Shown: piece after piece, positions 1 through 7,348 of the stretch
How the letters are laid out: the number at the start of each line of letters is the position of its first letter
How positions within the stretch are numbered: position 1 is the first letter of the stretch
Position numbers and translations under genes: made by a program
Source: DASSUW01 sp963806395
GTDB taxonomy: Bacteria > Actinomycetota > Thermoleophilia > Solirubrobacterales > Solirubrobacteraceae
Assembly (NCBI GenBank): GCA_963806395.1
Contig: CAWDYI010000003.1
Location: 124,001 to 188,000 of the forward strand
Direction of reading: 5' to 3'
Length of the DNA: 64,000 nt
Notes under the pieces: model-generated
The model's input: the letters and a program-made list of their open reading frames with translations, nothing else
Databases searched by the model: none
Told to the model about the DNA's origin: nothing

Positions 1-2591
1 GCCTCGCGCTCGGGCGCCGCGCGGGTCGTCGCGCCGGCGATTCGCAGCTCACGCCGCGCGCGCTCGGCGAACGGGGGTGCCTCGACCTGCTCGAAGCCGG
101 CCACCGCGGCGCGCAGCTGCTCGCGCGCCTCGTCGCGCCGGTCCTGCTCGCGCAGCCACTCTCCGAACGCCAGGTGGGTGCGCGCGAGCTCGAACGGCGC
201 CGGGCCGGCCGCGTGGAGCTCGAGCGCGGCCTGGAAGTGCGCCTCCGCCTCCGCGGGTGGTGCGATCTGCGCGCGCACGCGCTCGAGCGTCGCCGGCGCG
301 ATCCGCCGGTGCTCGATCGTATGCGCGTAGTCCTCGACGAGCGCGGCGGCGTCGTCGCGGCGGCCCGCGCGCATGTAGGCGTCGATCAGGTGCGGCGCCC
401 ACAGCACGTTGCTCGGCAGCGCCTCGGCGCGGACGAGCTCCAGTCGCTCGACCGCCTCGTCCGGGCGATCGGACGTGACGGCGAGCATCCCGAGCGCGTA
501 GCGCGCGTAGATCGCCGGCAGCGGCAGGCTGCGCCGGTCCGCGAGTGCGATCGCCTGCGCGGCGGCGTCCTCGGCCGCTTCGGTGTCGCCGTGCCAGGCG
601 CGGACCGTCGCGAGGATGCCGAGCGCGATCACCAGCGCCGGGTCCTGGCCCGTCTGCTCGGCGAGCGCGACCGCCTCCTCGGCGTCGGCCAGCGCACGGC
701 CGTAGCGACCGAGGAAGAGGTTGCCCTGCGCGCGCGCCGCGAGCGGGTAGGGGAGAGCACCGACCGACGCCGACTCGCGGCCGGCGGCCACGAGCCGGTC
801 GAGCAGCTCGACGCCACGCTCGTACTCCTCGATCCACAGCCAGCCGTGGCCCGCCAGCGCGACCACCTCGGGCGCGAGCGAGAGCGCCACGCCGAGGTCG
901 CGCCCGAGCCGCCGCTCGCCCTCCTCCAGCAGCGCCCTGCCGGCTGCGACGTCCGGGACCGTCATCCGCGCGGCCCCCGCCGACAGCTGGGCGAGCGCGC
1001 TCAGCAGCTCCTCGTCGCCGGCGAGCGCGAGCGCACGCTCGGCGTCGGCCAGCCAGCCGCGGTGGTCACGCACCGCCATCGAGCCGAGCGAGGAGAGGAG
1101 CAGCAGCATCGCCGCCATCGGCGGCGCCTCGTCCTGGAGTCGGCGCGCCTGTGAGCGCAGCAGCTCGCGTGCCTCGGCGGTGCGCCCGGTACGCAGGGCG
1201 AGCTGCGCACGCAGCGTCCGCAGGTCGGCCGCGACCGCGCTGACGTCGCCGCTCTCGGCGATCGCCAGCACGCGCTCGGCCTGCTCGAGCCGCGCCAGCC
1301 CGACCTCCGGATGGCCGGCCGGGAGCAGGTCGCGCGCGGCCTCGACGAGCCGGCGGGCGCGCTCCACCGGGCTCGGGGAGAGCTCGGCGGCGCGCAGGTG
1401 CGCGTGCGCGGCGGGCGCGAACCCGGTGCGTGCGCGGGCGGCCTGCGCCGCACGCTCGAGCGCGGCGGCCACCGACTCGTCGGGCAGCGCGGTCGCGGCG
1501 GCGAGCTGCCAGGCACGCTGGGGATCGTCCTCGGACAGCGCGCGCGCCACCGCGCGGTGGGCGGCGCGGCGCTCGACGATGGTGCCGCCGTGGTAGGCGG
1601 CCGCGCGCAGCAGCGGGTGCCGGAACGCGACCTCGCCCGGGCCTAGCGTGACGATCCCCGCCGCCTCCGCGGACTCGAGCGCCGCGACGTCGAGCCCGGC
1701 CGCGGCCAGCGCGCGCACGACGACGTCGCCGCGCCGCACCTCGGCGGCGGCGGCCACGAGCAGCGCGCGGCGGGTGTCGTCCGGGAGCGTCCCCAGGCGG
1801 CGTGCGAGCACGCGCTCGAGCGTCGAGCCCGGCGGCAGCGGCCCTTCGATCGGAGCGCGTCCCTCCAGCTCGTCGCGCGACAGCAGCGCGGGGATCTCGC
1901 GCAGCGCGAGCGGGTTGCCGGCCGCGGTCGCCAGCACGCGCCGCGCGACGTGCTCGGGAACGGGCTGGTCGCGGCCCGCGTGCAGCAGCTCCTGCGCCCG
2001 GTCGGCGGGCAGCGGCGTGATCTCCAGCGTCTCGACGCCGGGCATCAGCTCGCCCCGGTCCGGCCGCTGCGAGAGCAGGACCGCCACACCTTCGGCGCCG
2101 AGCCGGCGCGTCGCGAACCGCAGTGCCTCGAGCGACGGCTCGTCGACCCACTGGAGGTCGTCGACGACGCAGGCGACCGGTTGCTCCTCCGCCGCGAGCG
2201 CGAGCAGGCCGAGCACCGCCGCGCCGATCGCCAGCCGCGCCTGCGGAGCGGCCGGCTCGAGCTGGAGGGCGCCGCCGAGCGCCGCCGTCTGCGCGGCGGG
2301 CAGCCGGTCGCGCAGGCCGAGCACCGGCCGGCACAGCTCGGTCAGTCCCGCGAACGGCAGCTCGGCCTCGGCTTCGAGGCCGCGGACGCGGAGCACGGTC
2401 ATGTCCTGCGCCCGGTCGAGCGCGGCGAGCAGGAGCGCGGTCTTGCCGATCCCGGGCTGGCCGCGCAGCAGGAGCACTGCGCTGCCGCCTTCGCGGGCGG
2501 TGTCCAGCACGCGCGTGACCCGCTCCAGCTCCAGCTCACGACCGATCAGCACGTCCGCGCGAGTCTGACACGCCCGGGGCCTCCAGGCCAT
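1..2591 (-). CDS. Large ATP-binding LuxR-type (LAL/MalT-like) transcriptional regulator, C-terminus outside window
   Basis: The reverse strand is open from about 2591 to the window edge. The N-terminus reads LIGRELELERV and then a Walker A GQPGIGKT (about residues 44-51), and further on a Walker B-like VACVVDDLQW. It continues as an AAA/NB-ARC ATPase and a long alanine- and arginine-rich alpha-helical TPR-like region. This is the layout of LAL-family regulators, which end in a LuxR helix-turn-helix, but that end is not in the window, so the DNA-binding part is inferred. Start is uncertain: ATG at 2591, or GTG at 2552 directly before LIGRE. A second, complete member lies at 32094-34679. The gene is divergent from the membrane protein at 2622, with about 30 bp between the starts. 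Confidence 0.8.
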   Translation of the reverse strand, partial: MAWRPRACQTRADVLIGRELELERVTRVLDTAREGGSAVLLLRGQPGIGKTALLLAALDRAQDMTVLRVRGLEAEAELPFAGLTELCRPVLGLRDRLPAAQTAALGGALQLEPAAPQARLAIGAAVLGLLALAAEEQPVACVVDDLQWVDEPSLEALRFATRRLGAEGVAVLLSQRPDRGELMPGVETLEITPLPADRAQELLHAGRDQPVPEHVARRVLATAAGNPLALREIPALLSRDELEGRAPIEGPLPPGSTLERVLARRLGTLPDDTRRALLVAAAAEVRRGDVVVRALAAAGLDVAALESAEAAGIVTLGPGEVAFRHPLLRAAAYHGGTIVERRAAHRAVARALSEDDPQRAWQLAAATALPDESVAAALERAAQAARARTGFAPAAHAHLRAAELSPSPVERARRLVEAARDLLPAGHPEVGLARLEQAERVLAIAESGDVSAVAADLRTLRAQLALRTGRTAEARELLRSQARRLQDEAPPMAAMLLLLSSLGSMAVRDHRGWLADAERALALAGDEELLSALAQLSAGAARMTVPDVAAGRALLEEGERRLGRDLGVALSLAPEVVALAGHGWLWIEEYERGVELLDRLVAAGRESASVGALPYPLAARAQGNLFLGRYGRALADAEEAVALAEQTGQDPALVIALGILATVRAWHGDTEAAEDAAAQAIALADRRSLPLPAIYARYALGMLAVTSDRPDEAVERLELVRAEALPSNVLWAPHLIDAYMRAGRRDDAAALVEDYAHTIEHRRIAPATLERVRAQIAPPAEAEAHFQAALELHAAGPAPFELARTHLAFGEWLREQDRRDEAREQLRAAVAGFEQVEAPPFAERARRELRIAGATTRAAPERE

Positions 2592-2621
2592 CCAAAGGAC
2601 GTGGAGGATCGCTACGAGCCG

Positions 2622-3203
2622 ATGCCGTCGTTGCCGGCGCTGCCGCTGTGGCTGTGGCGCCGCGCCGGCCGGCCGGTGCGTGTGGCGATCGTCCTGCTCG
2701 CGGCGGCTGCTGTGCTCGGCTTCGGCGGCTTCCTGGTGCAGGCGACCGGCGTGCGCGAGGACGCGCGGCGCGACGCGGCGGCAAACCGCGTACGCGCCGA
2801 GCAGCGGCTGCGCGCCGACCAGGCACCGCGCCACGGGCGCGCCGCACTGGCGTCAGACCTGCAACCCGCGCTCGAGCGCGCGATCAACCGCGATGTCGGC
2901 GCCCGGCTCCCGCGTTTCGGCCCGGCGGTCACCTCCTGCCGGCGCATCACGCCGGTCGACACGGGTGGCGTGCCACTGCCGCTGCCGGCCACCGCCGCGT
3001 ACTTCAAGTGCTTCGCCATCCAGAAGACACAGCAGACCGCGGCGGCCACCCTCCAGACCGGCTACGGGTTCCGCGCGCGGGCGAACCTGCGGACGCTGGC
3101 GTTCGCCTGGTGCAAGCTCAACCCGCGCCCCATCCACGCGGATCAGGAGGAGTTTCTCACCGTCCGCCTGTCGGCCGAGTGCGCTCCGCCCTCGGCCGGC
3201 TAA
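2622..3203 (+). CDS. Membrane-anchored protein of unknown function
   Basis: This 193-residue protein has one strongly hydrophobic segment at about residues 20-42 after a basic stretch (WRRAGRPVR), so the likely topology is a short cytoplasmic tail, one membrane anchor and an extracytoplasmic domain. The outer part contains three Cys residues and no motif I recognise. An in-frame GTG at 2601 is an alternative start; GGAGG at 2603-2607 is rather far from the ATG. Its TAA stop overlaps the TAG of the convergent VOC gene by 4 bp. No function is assigned. Confidence 0.6.
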   Translation: MPSLPALPLWLWRRAGRPVRVAIVLLAAAAVLGFGGFLVQATGVREDARRDAAANRVRAEQRLRADQAPRHGRAALASDLQPALERAINRDVGARLPRFGPAVTSCRRITPVDTGGVPLPLPATAAYFKCFAIQKTQQTAAATLQTGYGFRARANLRTLAFAWCKLNPRPIHADQEEFLTVRLSAECAPPSAG

Positions 3204-3577
3204 CCGTACGCGATCAGTTCGAGCAGCGAGCCGTCCGGGTCGCGGAAGTAGACGCTCGTGCCCGTGCCGCCGGCGCCGTCGCGCGGCACGGGTCCGAGCT
3301 CCACCTCCACACCGTGCTGCGCCAGGTGCGCGACGGCCTCCTCGATCGGCCGGTCCCAGCGGAAGCACAGATCGCTGTTGCCGGGCCGCACCGGATCACG
3401 CGCCACCGGGTCGGGCTTCACGCCCGGACCGTGCAGGTTCAGCTGCTGGGCGCCGAACCGGTACGCCCAGCCGTTCGCGCCCCGTTCGATCAGCTCGGCG
3501 CCCAGCACTTCGCGGTAGAACGCGTGCGACCGCTCCCAGTCCGAGACCGCGACGACGCAGTGGTCGAACGAGATCAC
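3200..3577 (-). CDS. VOC-family (glyoxalase/bleomycin-resistance fold) protein
   Basis: The product of about 125 residues starts ISFDHCVVAVSDWERSHAFYREVLG and ends with YFRDPDGSLLELI, the two hallmark segments of a vicinal-oxygen-chelate domain; candidate metal ligands are the His in FDHCV, the His in QLNLHGPG and the Glu in LLELI. The substrate is unknown; glyoxalase, dioxygenase and antibiotic-binding roles share this fold. The GTG start at 3577 overlaps the TGA of the upstream peptidase as GTGA, which decides the start and implies translational coupling. A longer in-frame opening to 3655 lies inside the peptidase gene and is rejected. Confidence 0.85.
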   Translation of the reverse strand: MISFDHCVVAVSDWERSHAFYREVLGAELIERGANGWAYRFGAQQLNLHGPGVKPDPVARDPVRPGNSDLCFRWDRPIEEAVAHLAQHGVEVELGPVPRDGAGGTGTSVYFRDPDGSLLELIAYG

Positions 3578-4413
3578 GTAGAGATGCCGTACGCCTCCGT
3601 GAACGCGTCCTTGGCGTATCCGAGCGACGCGTAGGCGAAGCCCTTGTCGCCCCACCCGGTGCCCCAGCTGTTGCGGACGATGAACCGGTCGGCCGTGTAG
3701 CCGACGAGCGAGACCGCGTGGCCGCCGCGCTTCGTGTTCGGCTTGTAGACGTCGAGATTGCCCTTGTTGGCGTCAGCGTCGTCCCACGTGCGGTCGACGT
3801 CCAGCCGCGTGAGGATCGGGCCCTTGGTCGCGAGCCAGCGGCGCCACGCGTCGATCGAGCTGCCGCGGTTGAGCGACAGGTTGAAGTACGACGCGATCTT
3901 CAGCCGCGCCGCGAGCGCGTAGAACGCCTCCGGCGTGCCGGGGTAGAGGACGCCGGTGTCGAACGGGAGCACGTTCTCCTTGACGGCGCCGAACTTGCGC
4001 GCGACGTCCAGCGCCGCCTTCAGGCTCGTGCCGGAGTTCTCGATGAAGGTCGTCGGCGCGCTGGAGAACTCGTCCGTCTCCTTCGACGCCATCCACACGA
4101 ACCGCTTCGAGATCGCCTCGGTGTTCTTGATCCGGCCGGCCTTGACGAAGTGCCAGCGCAGCAGCGAGTCGGCGGCCGCCCAGCCGACGCAGGAGCCCGT
4201 CGAGCCCTGGTCGCCAACCTTCCACCACGTCTCCCGGAGGTCTTTCGCCTTCGGGATCGCCGGCGGCGCCGCGAGGAGCCCTGCGGCGTCGGCGTGCTCG
4301 AACTGCCAGTCGAGGTCGGTCTCCCGCGAGGGGACGACGTTGAGGACCCGCTTGACGCGCTTGGGCCGGCTGGCGCGCTTGGGGCGCGCCGCGGCGCGCT
4401 TTGCTTGTGGCAT
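3574..4413 (-). CDS. Papain-like (C1A family) cysteine peptidase
   Basis: The protein has 279 residues. The catalytic set is visible: oxyanion Gln69 and nucleophile Cys75 in GDQGSTGSCVGWA, His232 in GGHAVSLVGY, and Asn248 in RNSWGTGWG. The first ~22 residues are unusually basic (KRAAARPKRASRPKRVKR) and look neither like a signal peptide nor a classical propeptide, so the enzyme may be cytoplasmic or nucleic-acid associated. C1A peptidases cleave peptide bonds; the substrate cannot be read from sequence. It is the first gene of a two-gene unit with the VOC protein (GTGA overlap). Bacterial C1A enzymes are scattered, which suggests an acquired gene, but base composition matches the neighbours. 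Confidence 0.85.
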   Translation of the reverse strand: MPQAKRAAARPKRASRPKRVKRVLNVVPSRETDLDWQFEHADAAGLLAAPPAIPKAKDLRETWWKVGDQGSTGSCVGWAAADSLLRWHFVKAGRIKNTEAISKRFVWMASKETDEFSSAPTTFIENSGTSLKAALDVARKFGAVKENVLPFDTGVLYPGTPEAFYALAARLKIASYFNLSLNRGSSIDAWRRWLATKGPILTRLDVDRTWDDADANKGNLDVYKPNTKRGGHAVSLVGYTADRFIVRNSWGTGWGDKGFAYASLGYAKDAFTEAYGIST

Positions 4414-4471
4414 GAGCCGACCCTAAGCAAGACAGCCGTCACGGGTCAACCGGGGGGCGAGTTCGGCGGCC

Positions 4472-4508
4472 TGGCGCCTTTTCGTCGTTATGCGACGAGA
4501 AAGCGCCA
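4472..4508. repeat. Imperfect palindrome containing the start codon of the AbiEi-like gene
   Basis: Left arm TGGCGCCTTTTCGTCG (4472-4487), 5-nt loop ttatg, right arm CGACGAGAAAGCGCCA (4493-4508). The arms pair except for one C-A mismatch and one T-G wobble. The ATG of the downstream gene is 4490-4492, in the loop, so the right arm encodes the first residues. An almost identical palindrome is at 38055-38091. Possible roles are an operator for autoregulation, an RNA hairpin limiting initiation, or a short mobile palindrome. Confidence 0.75.
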
Positions 4509-5374
4509 AGGACCCAACGATCGCGACGCTCGCGGGCGCACAGCACGGGGTCGTCTCGAGGGCGCAGCTCCTGCTCTTGGGATTGACGAACGAGGACGTC
4601 GACCGCCGCCTGCGACGGAAGTATCTTCACCGCCTCCATCAGGGCGTGTTTGCCGTGGGTCACCGCGTGCTGGCTATCGAGGGGCGCTGGATGGCCGCCG
4701 TCCTGGCCGGCGGGAGCGACGCCGTGCTCAGCCATGCGAGCGCCGCAGCGGCCTGGGAGCTTCGTCCCGTCGGCGCCGGCGCAATCCACGTGACGATCCC
4801 TGGCGACTCCGGCCGCAAGCACCGAGCGGGGATCCGGATCCATCGCAGCACGACGCTGACGCGCGAGGAGACGACGATCCACCGCGGCATCCCGATCACG
4901 ACACCGGTCCGCACCCTCGTCGACCTCGCCACAACACTCAAGGGCCGACCGCTCGAGCAGGCGCTCGACCGCGCCGAGCGACTCGTCGACTTCGCCGAAC
5001 TGCAGCACGCGCTCAAAGCCCACCCGGCCCGGCCCGGGTCACCCTCCTTACAAGCGGTGTTGTCCCGCTACACCGCCGGGAGCGTCACGACACGCAGCGA
5101 GCTCGAAGAGCTCTTCCTCCAACTCTGCGACGACCACGGCCTGCCACGCCCCGAAACGAACCCCCGCATCAACGGGATCGAGGTCGACTTCGCGTGGCGG
5201 GACGCGCGCCTGATCGTGGAGGTCGACGGCTACGCCCACCACCGCTCGCCCGCCGCCTTCGAGCGTGACCGCGAGCGAGACGTGATCCTCACAGTCGCGG
5301 GCTGGCAGGTGATGCGCTTCACCCACGCCCAGATCACCCGCCGCCCGGAGTGGGTCGCGGCGGCGATCGGTTAG
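4490..5374 (+). CDS. AbiEi-like winged-helix antitoxin-type protein with C-terminal DUF559 (PD-(D/E)XK-like) domain
   Basis: The 294-residue protein begins with a helix-turn-helix-like segment (TLAGAQHGVVSRAQL, about 11-40) followed by the AbiEi-type core (LHQGVFAVGH, LSHASAAAAWEL, TTPVRTLVDLA) and ends with a DUF559/Vsr-fold domain: VDFAW (Asp233), IVEVDGY (Glu244, Asp246), then FERDRERD and GWQVMRF. AbiEi proteins are DNA-binding antitoxins of type IV toxin-antitoxin systems that repress their own promoter; DUF559 resembles nuclease folds. No AbiEii toxin gene is adjacent, so function is not assigned. Family members occur in many copies in Actinobacteria. The ATG sits in a palindrome loop. 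A paralogue is at 57306-58112. Confidence 0.8.
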   Translation: MRRESAKDPTIATLAGAQHGVVSRAQLLLLGLTNEDVDRRLRRKYLHRLHQGVFAVGHRVLAIEGRWMAAVLAGGSDAVLSHASAAAAWELRPVGAGAIHVTIPGDSGRKHRAGIRIHRSTTLTREETTIHRGIPITTPVRTLVDLATTLKGRPLEQALDRAERLVDFAELQHALKAHPARPGSPSLQAVLSRYTAGSVTTRSELEELFLQLCDDHGLPRPETNPRINGIEVDFAWRDARLIVEVDGYAHHRSPAAFERDRERDVILTVAGWQVMRFTHAQITRRPEWVAAAIG

Positions 5375-5387
5375 CGTGGCGCCCCGC

Positions 5388-6416
5388 ATGCCCACCATCG
5401 TCACTCTCCCCGGCGACGGCATCGGCCCCGAGGTGCTCGTCTCCGCGCTGGCCGTCCTCGCCGAAGTCGCCCCCGACCTGACCTACGAGGAGCACCTGAT
5501 CGGCGGCGCCGCGATCGACGCCACCGGCACCGCGCTCCCCGACGCGACGGTCCACGCCTGCCGCAACGCCGACGGCGTTCTGCTCGCCGCCGTCGGCGGC
5601 CCGAAATGGGACACCACCGACCCCGATAAGCCCCGGCCCGAGCAGGGCCTGCTCGGCCTGCGCCAGGACCTCGGCCTGTTCGCCAACCTGCGCCCGGTCC
5701 GGCCGCTGCCGGCGCTCTACGACGCAAGCCCGCTCAAGCGCGAGGTGATCGAGCGCACCGACCTGCTGGTGGTCCGCGAGCTGACCGGTGGCATCTACTT
5801 CGGCGACAAGGGTCGCGCGGACGGCCGCGCGTACGACGTGTGCGCCTACACGGAAGCCGAGATCGAGCGGATCACCCGCACGGCGTTCCAGGCCGCCCGC
5901 AGCCGGGTGACCAGCGTCGACAAGGCGAACGTGCTCGAGACCAGCCGCCTGTGGCGCGAGGTCGTGATGCGCGTCCACAGCGACGAGTTCCCGAACGTCG
6001 AGCTCGAGCACGTGCTGGTCGACAACGCGGCGATGCGCCTCGTCTCCGCCCCGCGCCACTTCGACGTGATCCTGACCGAGAACATGTTCGGCGACATCCT
6101 CAGCGACGAGGCGGCGATGCTGACCGGCTCGATCGGGCTGCTGCCGAGCGCCAGCCTCGGCGCGGACGGACCCGGCGTGTTCGAGCCCGTCCACGGCTCG
6201 GCGCCTGACATCGTGGGCCAGGGGATCGCGAACCCGCTGGCGATGATCCTCTCCGCCGCGATGCTGCTGCGGCACGGACTCGACCGGGAGGAGCCCGCGG
6301 CACGGATAGAATCGGCCGTAGATCGGGCCCTCGAAGCCGGCTTGCGAACCGGCGACCTGGGCGGCACGGCAACGACCGCCGAAGCGACTCGCGCGGTCCT
6401 GGAGGAGCTGACGTGA
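5388..6416 (+). CDS. leuB: 3-isopropylmalate dehydrogenase
   Basis: The 342-residue product (start MPTIVTLPGDGIGPEV) carries the beta-decarboxylating dehydrogenase signature: LLGLRQDLGLFANLRPV, the ERTDLLVVRELTGGIYFG phosphorylation-loop region, and NMFGDILSDEAAMLTGSIGLLPSASLG with the metal-binding Asps. It oxidises and decarboxylates 3-isopropylmalate in leucine synthesis; in organisms with citramalate synthase the same enzyme can act on the methylmalate analogue. ATG 5388 is preferred to an in-frame GTG at 5376 because the conserved sequence starts right after it. It is the first gene of leuB-ilvE-cimA, overlapping ilvE as GTGA. leuA and leuCD are not in the window. Confidence 0.95.
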   Translation: MPTIVTLPGDGIGPEVLVSALAVLAEVAPDLTYEEHLIGGAAIDATGTALPDATVHACRNADGVLLAAVGGPKWDTTDPDKPRPEQGLLGLRQDLGLFANLRPVRPLPALYDASPLKREVIERTDLLVVRELTGGIYFGDKGRADGRAYDVCAYTEAEIERITRTAFQAARSRVTSVDKANVLETSRLWREVVMRVHSDEFPNVELEHVLVDNAAMRLVSAPRHFDVILTENMFGDILSDEAAMLTGSIGLLPSASLGADGPGVFEPVHGSAPDIVGQGIANPLAMILSAAMLLRHGLDREEPAARIESAVDRALEAGLRTGDLGGTATTAEATRAVLEELT

Positions 6417-7348
6417 ACCAAGCGGACCTCATCTGGATGAACGGCGAGTTCGTCGCCTACGAGGACGCGAAGGTCCACGTGCTCACACACGCTCTCCACT
6501 ACGGCACCGGCGTATTCGAGGGCGTGCGCGCCTACGAGACCGCGCGCGGCACCGCCGTCTTCCGCCACCAGGACCACATCGACCGGCTCTTCAAGTCGTC
6601 CCAGATGTACTACATGGACGTCCCGTACACGAAGGCGCAGATCCGCGAGGCGACGCTCGACCTGATCGCCCGAAACGGCTTCAAGTCCTGCTACATCCGC
6701 CCGGTCGTCTACCGCGGCGCCGGACCGATGGGGCTGTACCCGCTCGACTGCCCGGTGGACGTCTTCATCGCCGTCTGGGAGTGGGGCTCCTACCTCGGCG
6801 AGGAGGGCAAGCAGCGCGGCGTCCGCGGCAAGGTCTCCTCCTGGCGCAAGATCGGGCAGGACGCGCTGATCCCGCTCGCCAAGGCGAACGGCCAGTACCT
6901 GAACTCCGTGCTCGCCAAGATCGAGGCCGAGAAGGCCGGCTACGAGGAGGGCATCCTGCTCGACCAGCGCGGCTTCGTCTGCGAGGGCACGGGCGAGAAC
7001 CTCTTCATCATCAAGGACGGCGTGATCGCCACGCCGGGCTTCAACTCCTCGATCCTCGGCGGCATCAACCGGCTGTCGGCGATCGAGATCGCCCGCGACC
7101 TCGGCTACGAGATCGTCGAGCGCGACGTCGCGCGCGGCGAGCTCTACGTCGCAGATGAGATCTTCATGACCGGCACCGCCGCCGAGCTGACGCCGCTGCG
7201 TGAGATCGACGACCAGCCGATCGGCACCGGCGAGCCCGGCCCGGTCACGCGCGCGGTCCAGTCGGTGTTCGAGGACGCGTTGCACGGTCGCTCGGACCGG
7301 TACGCCGGCTGGCTGGACGTGGTGCCCCAGGCAGCACCCGCTCCGTGA
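6413..7348 (+). CDS. ilvE: Branched-chain amino acid aminotransferase (class IV)
   Basis: The 311-residue protein matches IlvE through ALHYGTGVFEGVRAYE near the N-terminus, FKSCYIRPVVYRGAGPMGL, and the PLP-phosphate region VCEGTGENLFIIKDGVI followed by ILGGINR. It performs the last step of Val, Leu and Ile synthesis, transferring the amino group from glutamate to the 2-oxo acids using PLP. It starts with GTG at 6413 overlapping the leuB stop and itself overlaps cimA at 7345. The tail end (FMTGTAAELTPLREIDD) is typical of the family. Confidence is high. Confidence 0.95.
   Translation: MNQADLIWMNGEFVAYEDAKVHVLTHALHYGTGVFEGVRAYETARGTAVFRHQDHIDRLFKSSQMYYMDVPYTKAQIREATLDLIARNGFKSCYIRPVVYRGAGPMGLYPLDCPVDVFIAVWEWGSYLGEEGKQRGVRGKVSSWRKIGQDALIPLAKANGQYLNSVLAKIEAEKAGYEEGILLDQRGFVCEGTGENLFIIKDGVIATPGFNSSILGGINRLSAIEIARDLGYEIVERDVARGELYVADEIFMTGTAAELTPLREIDDQPIGTGEPGPVTRAVQSVFEDALHGRSDRYAGWLDVVPQAAPAP

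Noticed and set aside
1648..2568. Long forward-strand Ser/Arg-rich reading frame
   Set aside because: It mirrors the reverse-strand LuxR-type ATPase, which has Walker motifs; the forward frame is low-complexity and lacks any motif.
4490..5374. Complete type IV toxin-antitoxin pair
   Set aside because: Only the AbiEi-like half is seen; the neighbours are leuB and a peptidase, with no AbiEii nucleotidyltransferase gene at either paralogue.
5250..5400. Leucine/isoleucine attenuator or T-box before leuB
   Set aside because: Only 13 bp separate the upstream AbiEi-like stop from ATG 5388; there is no room for a leader and no Leu-codon run.
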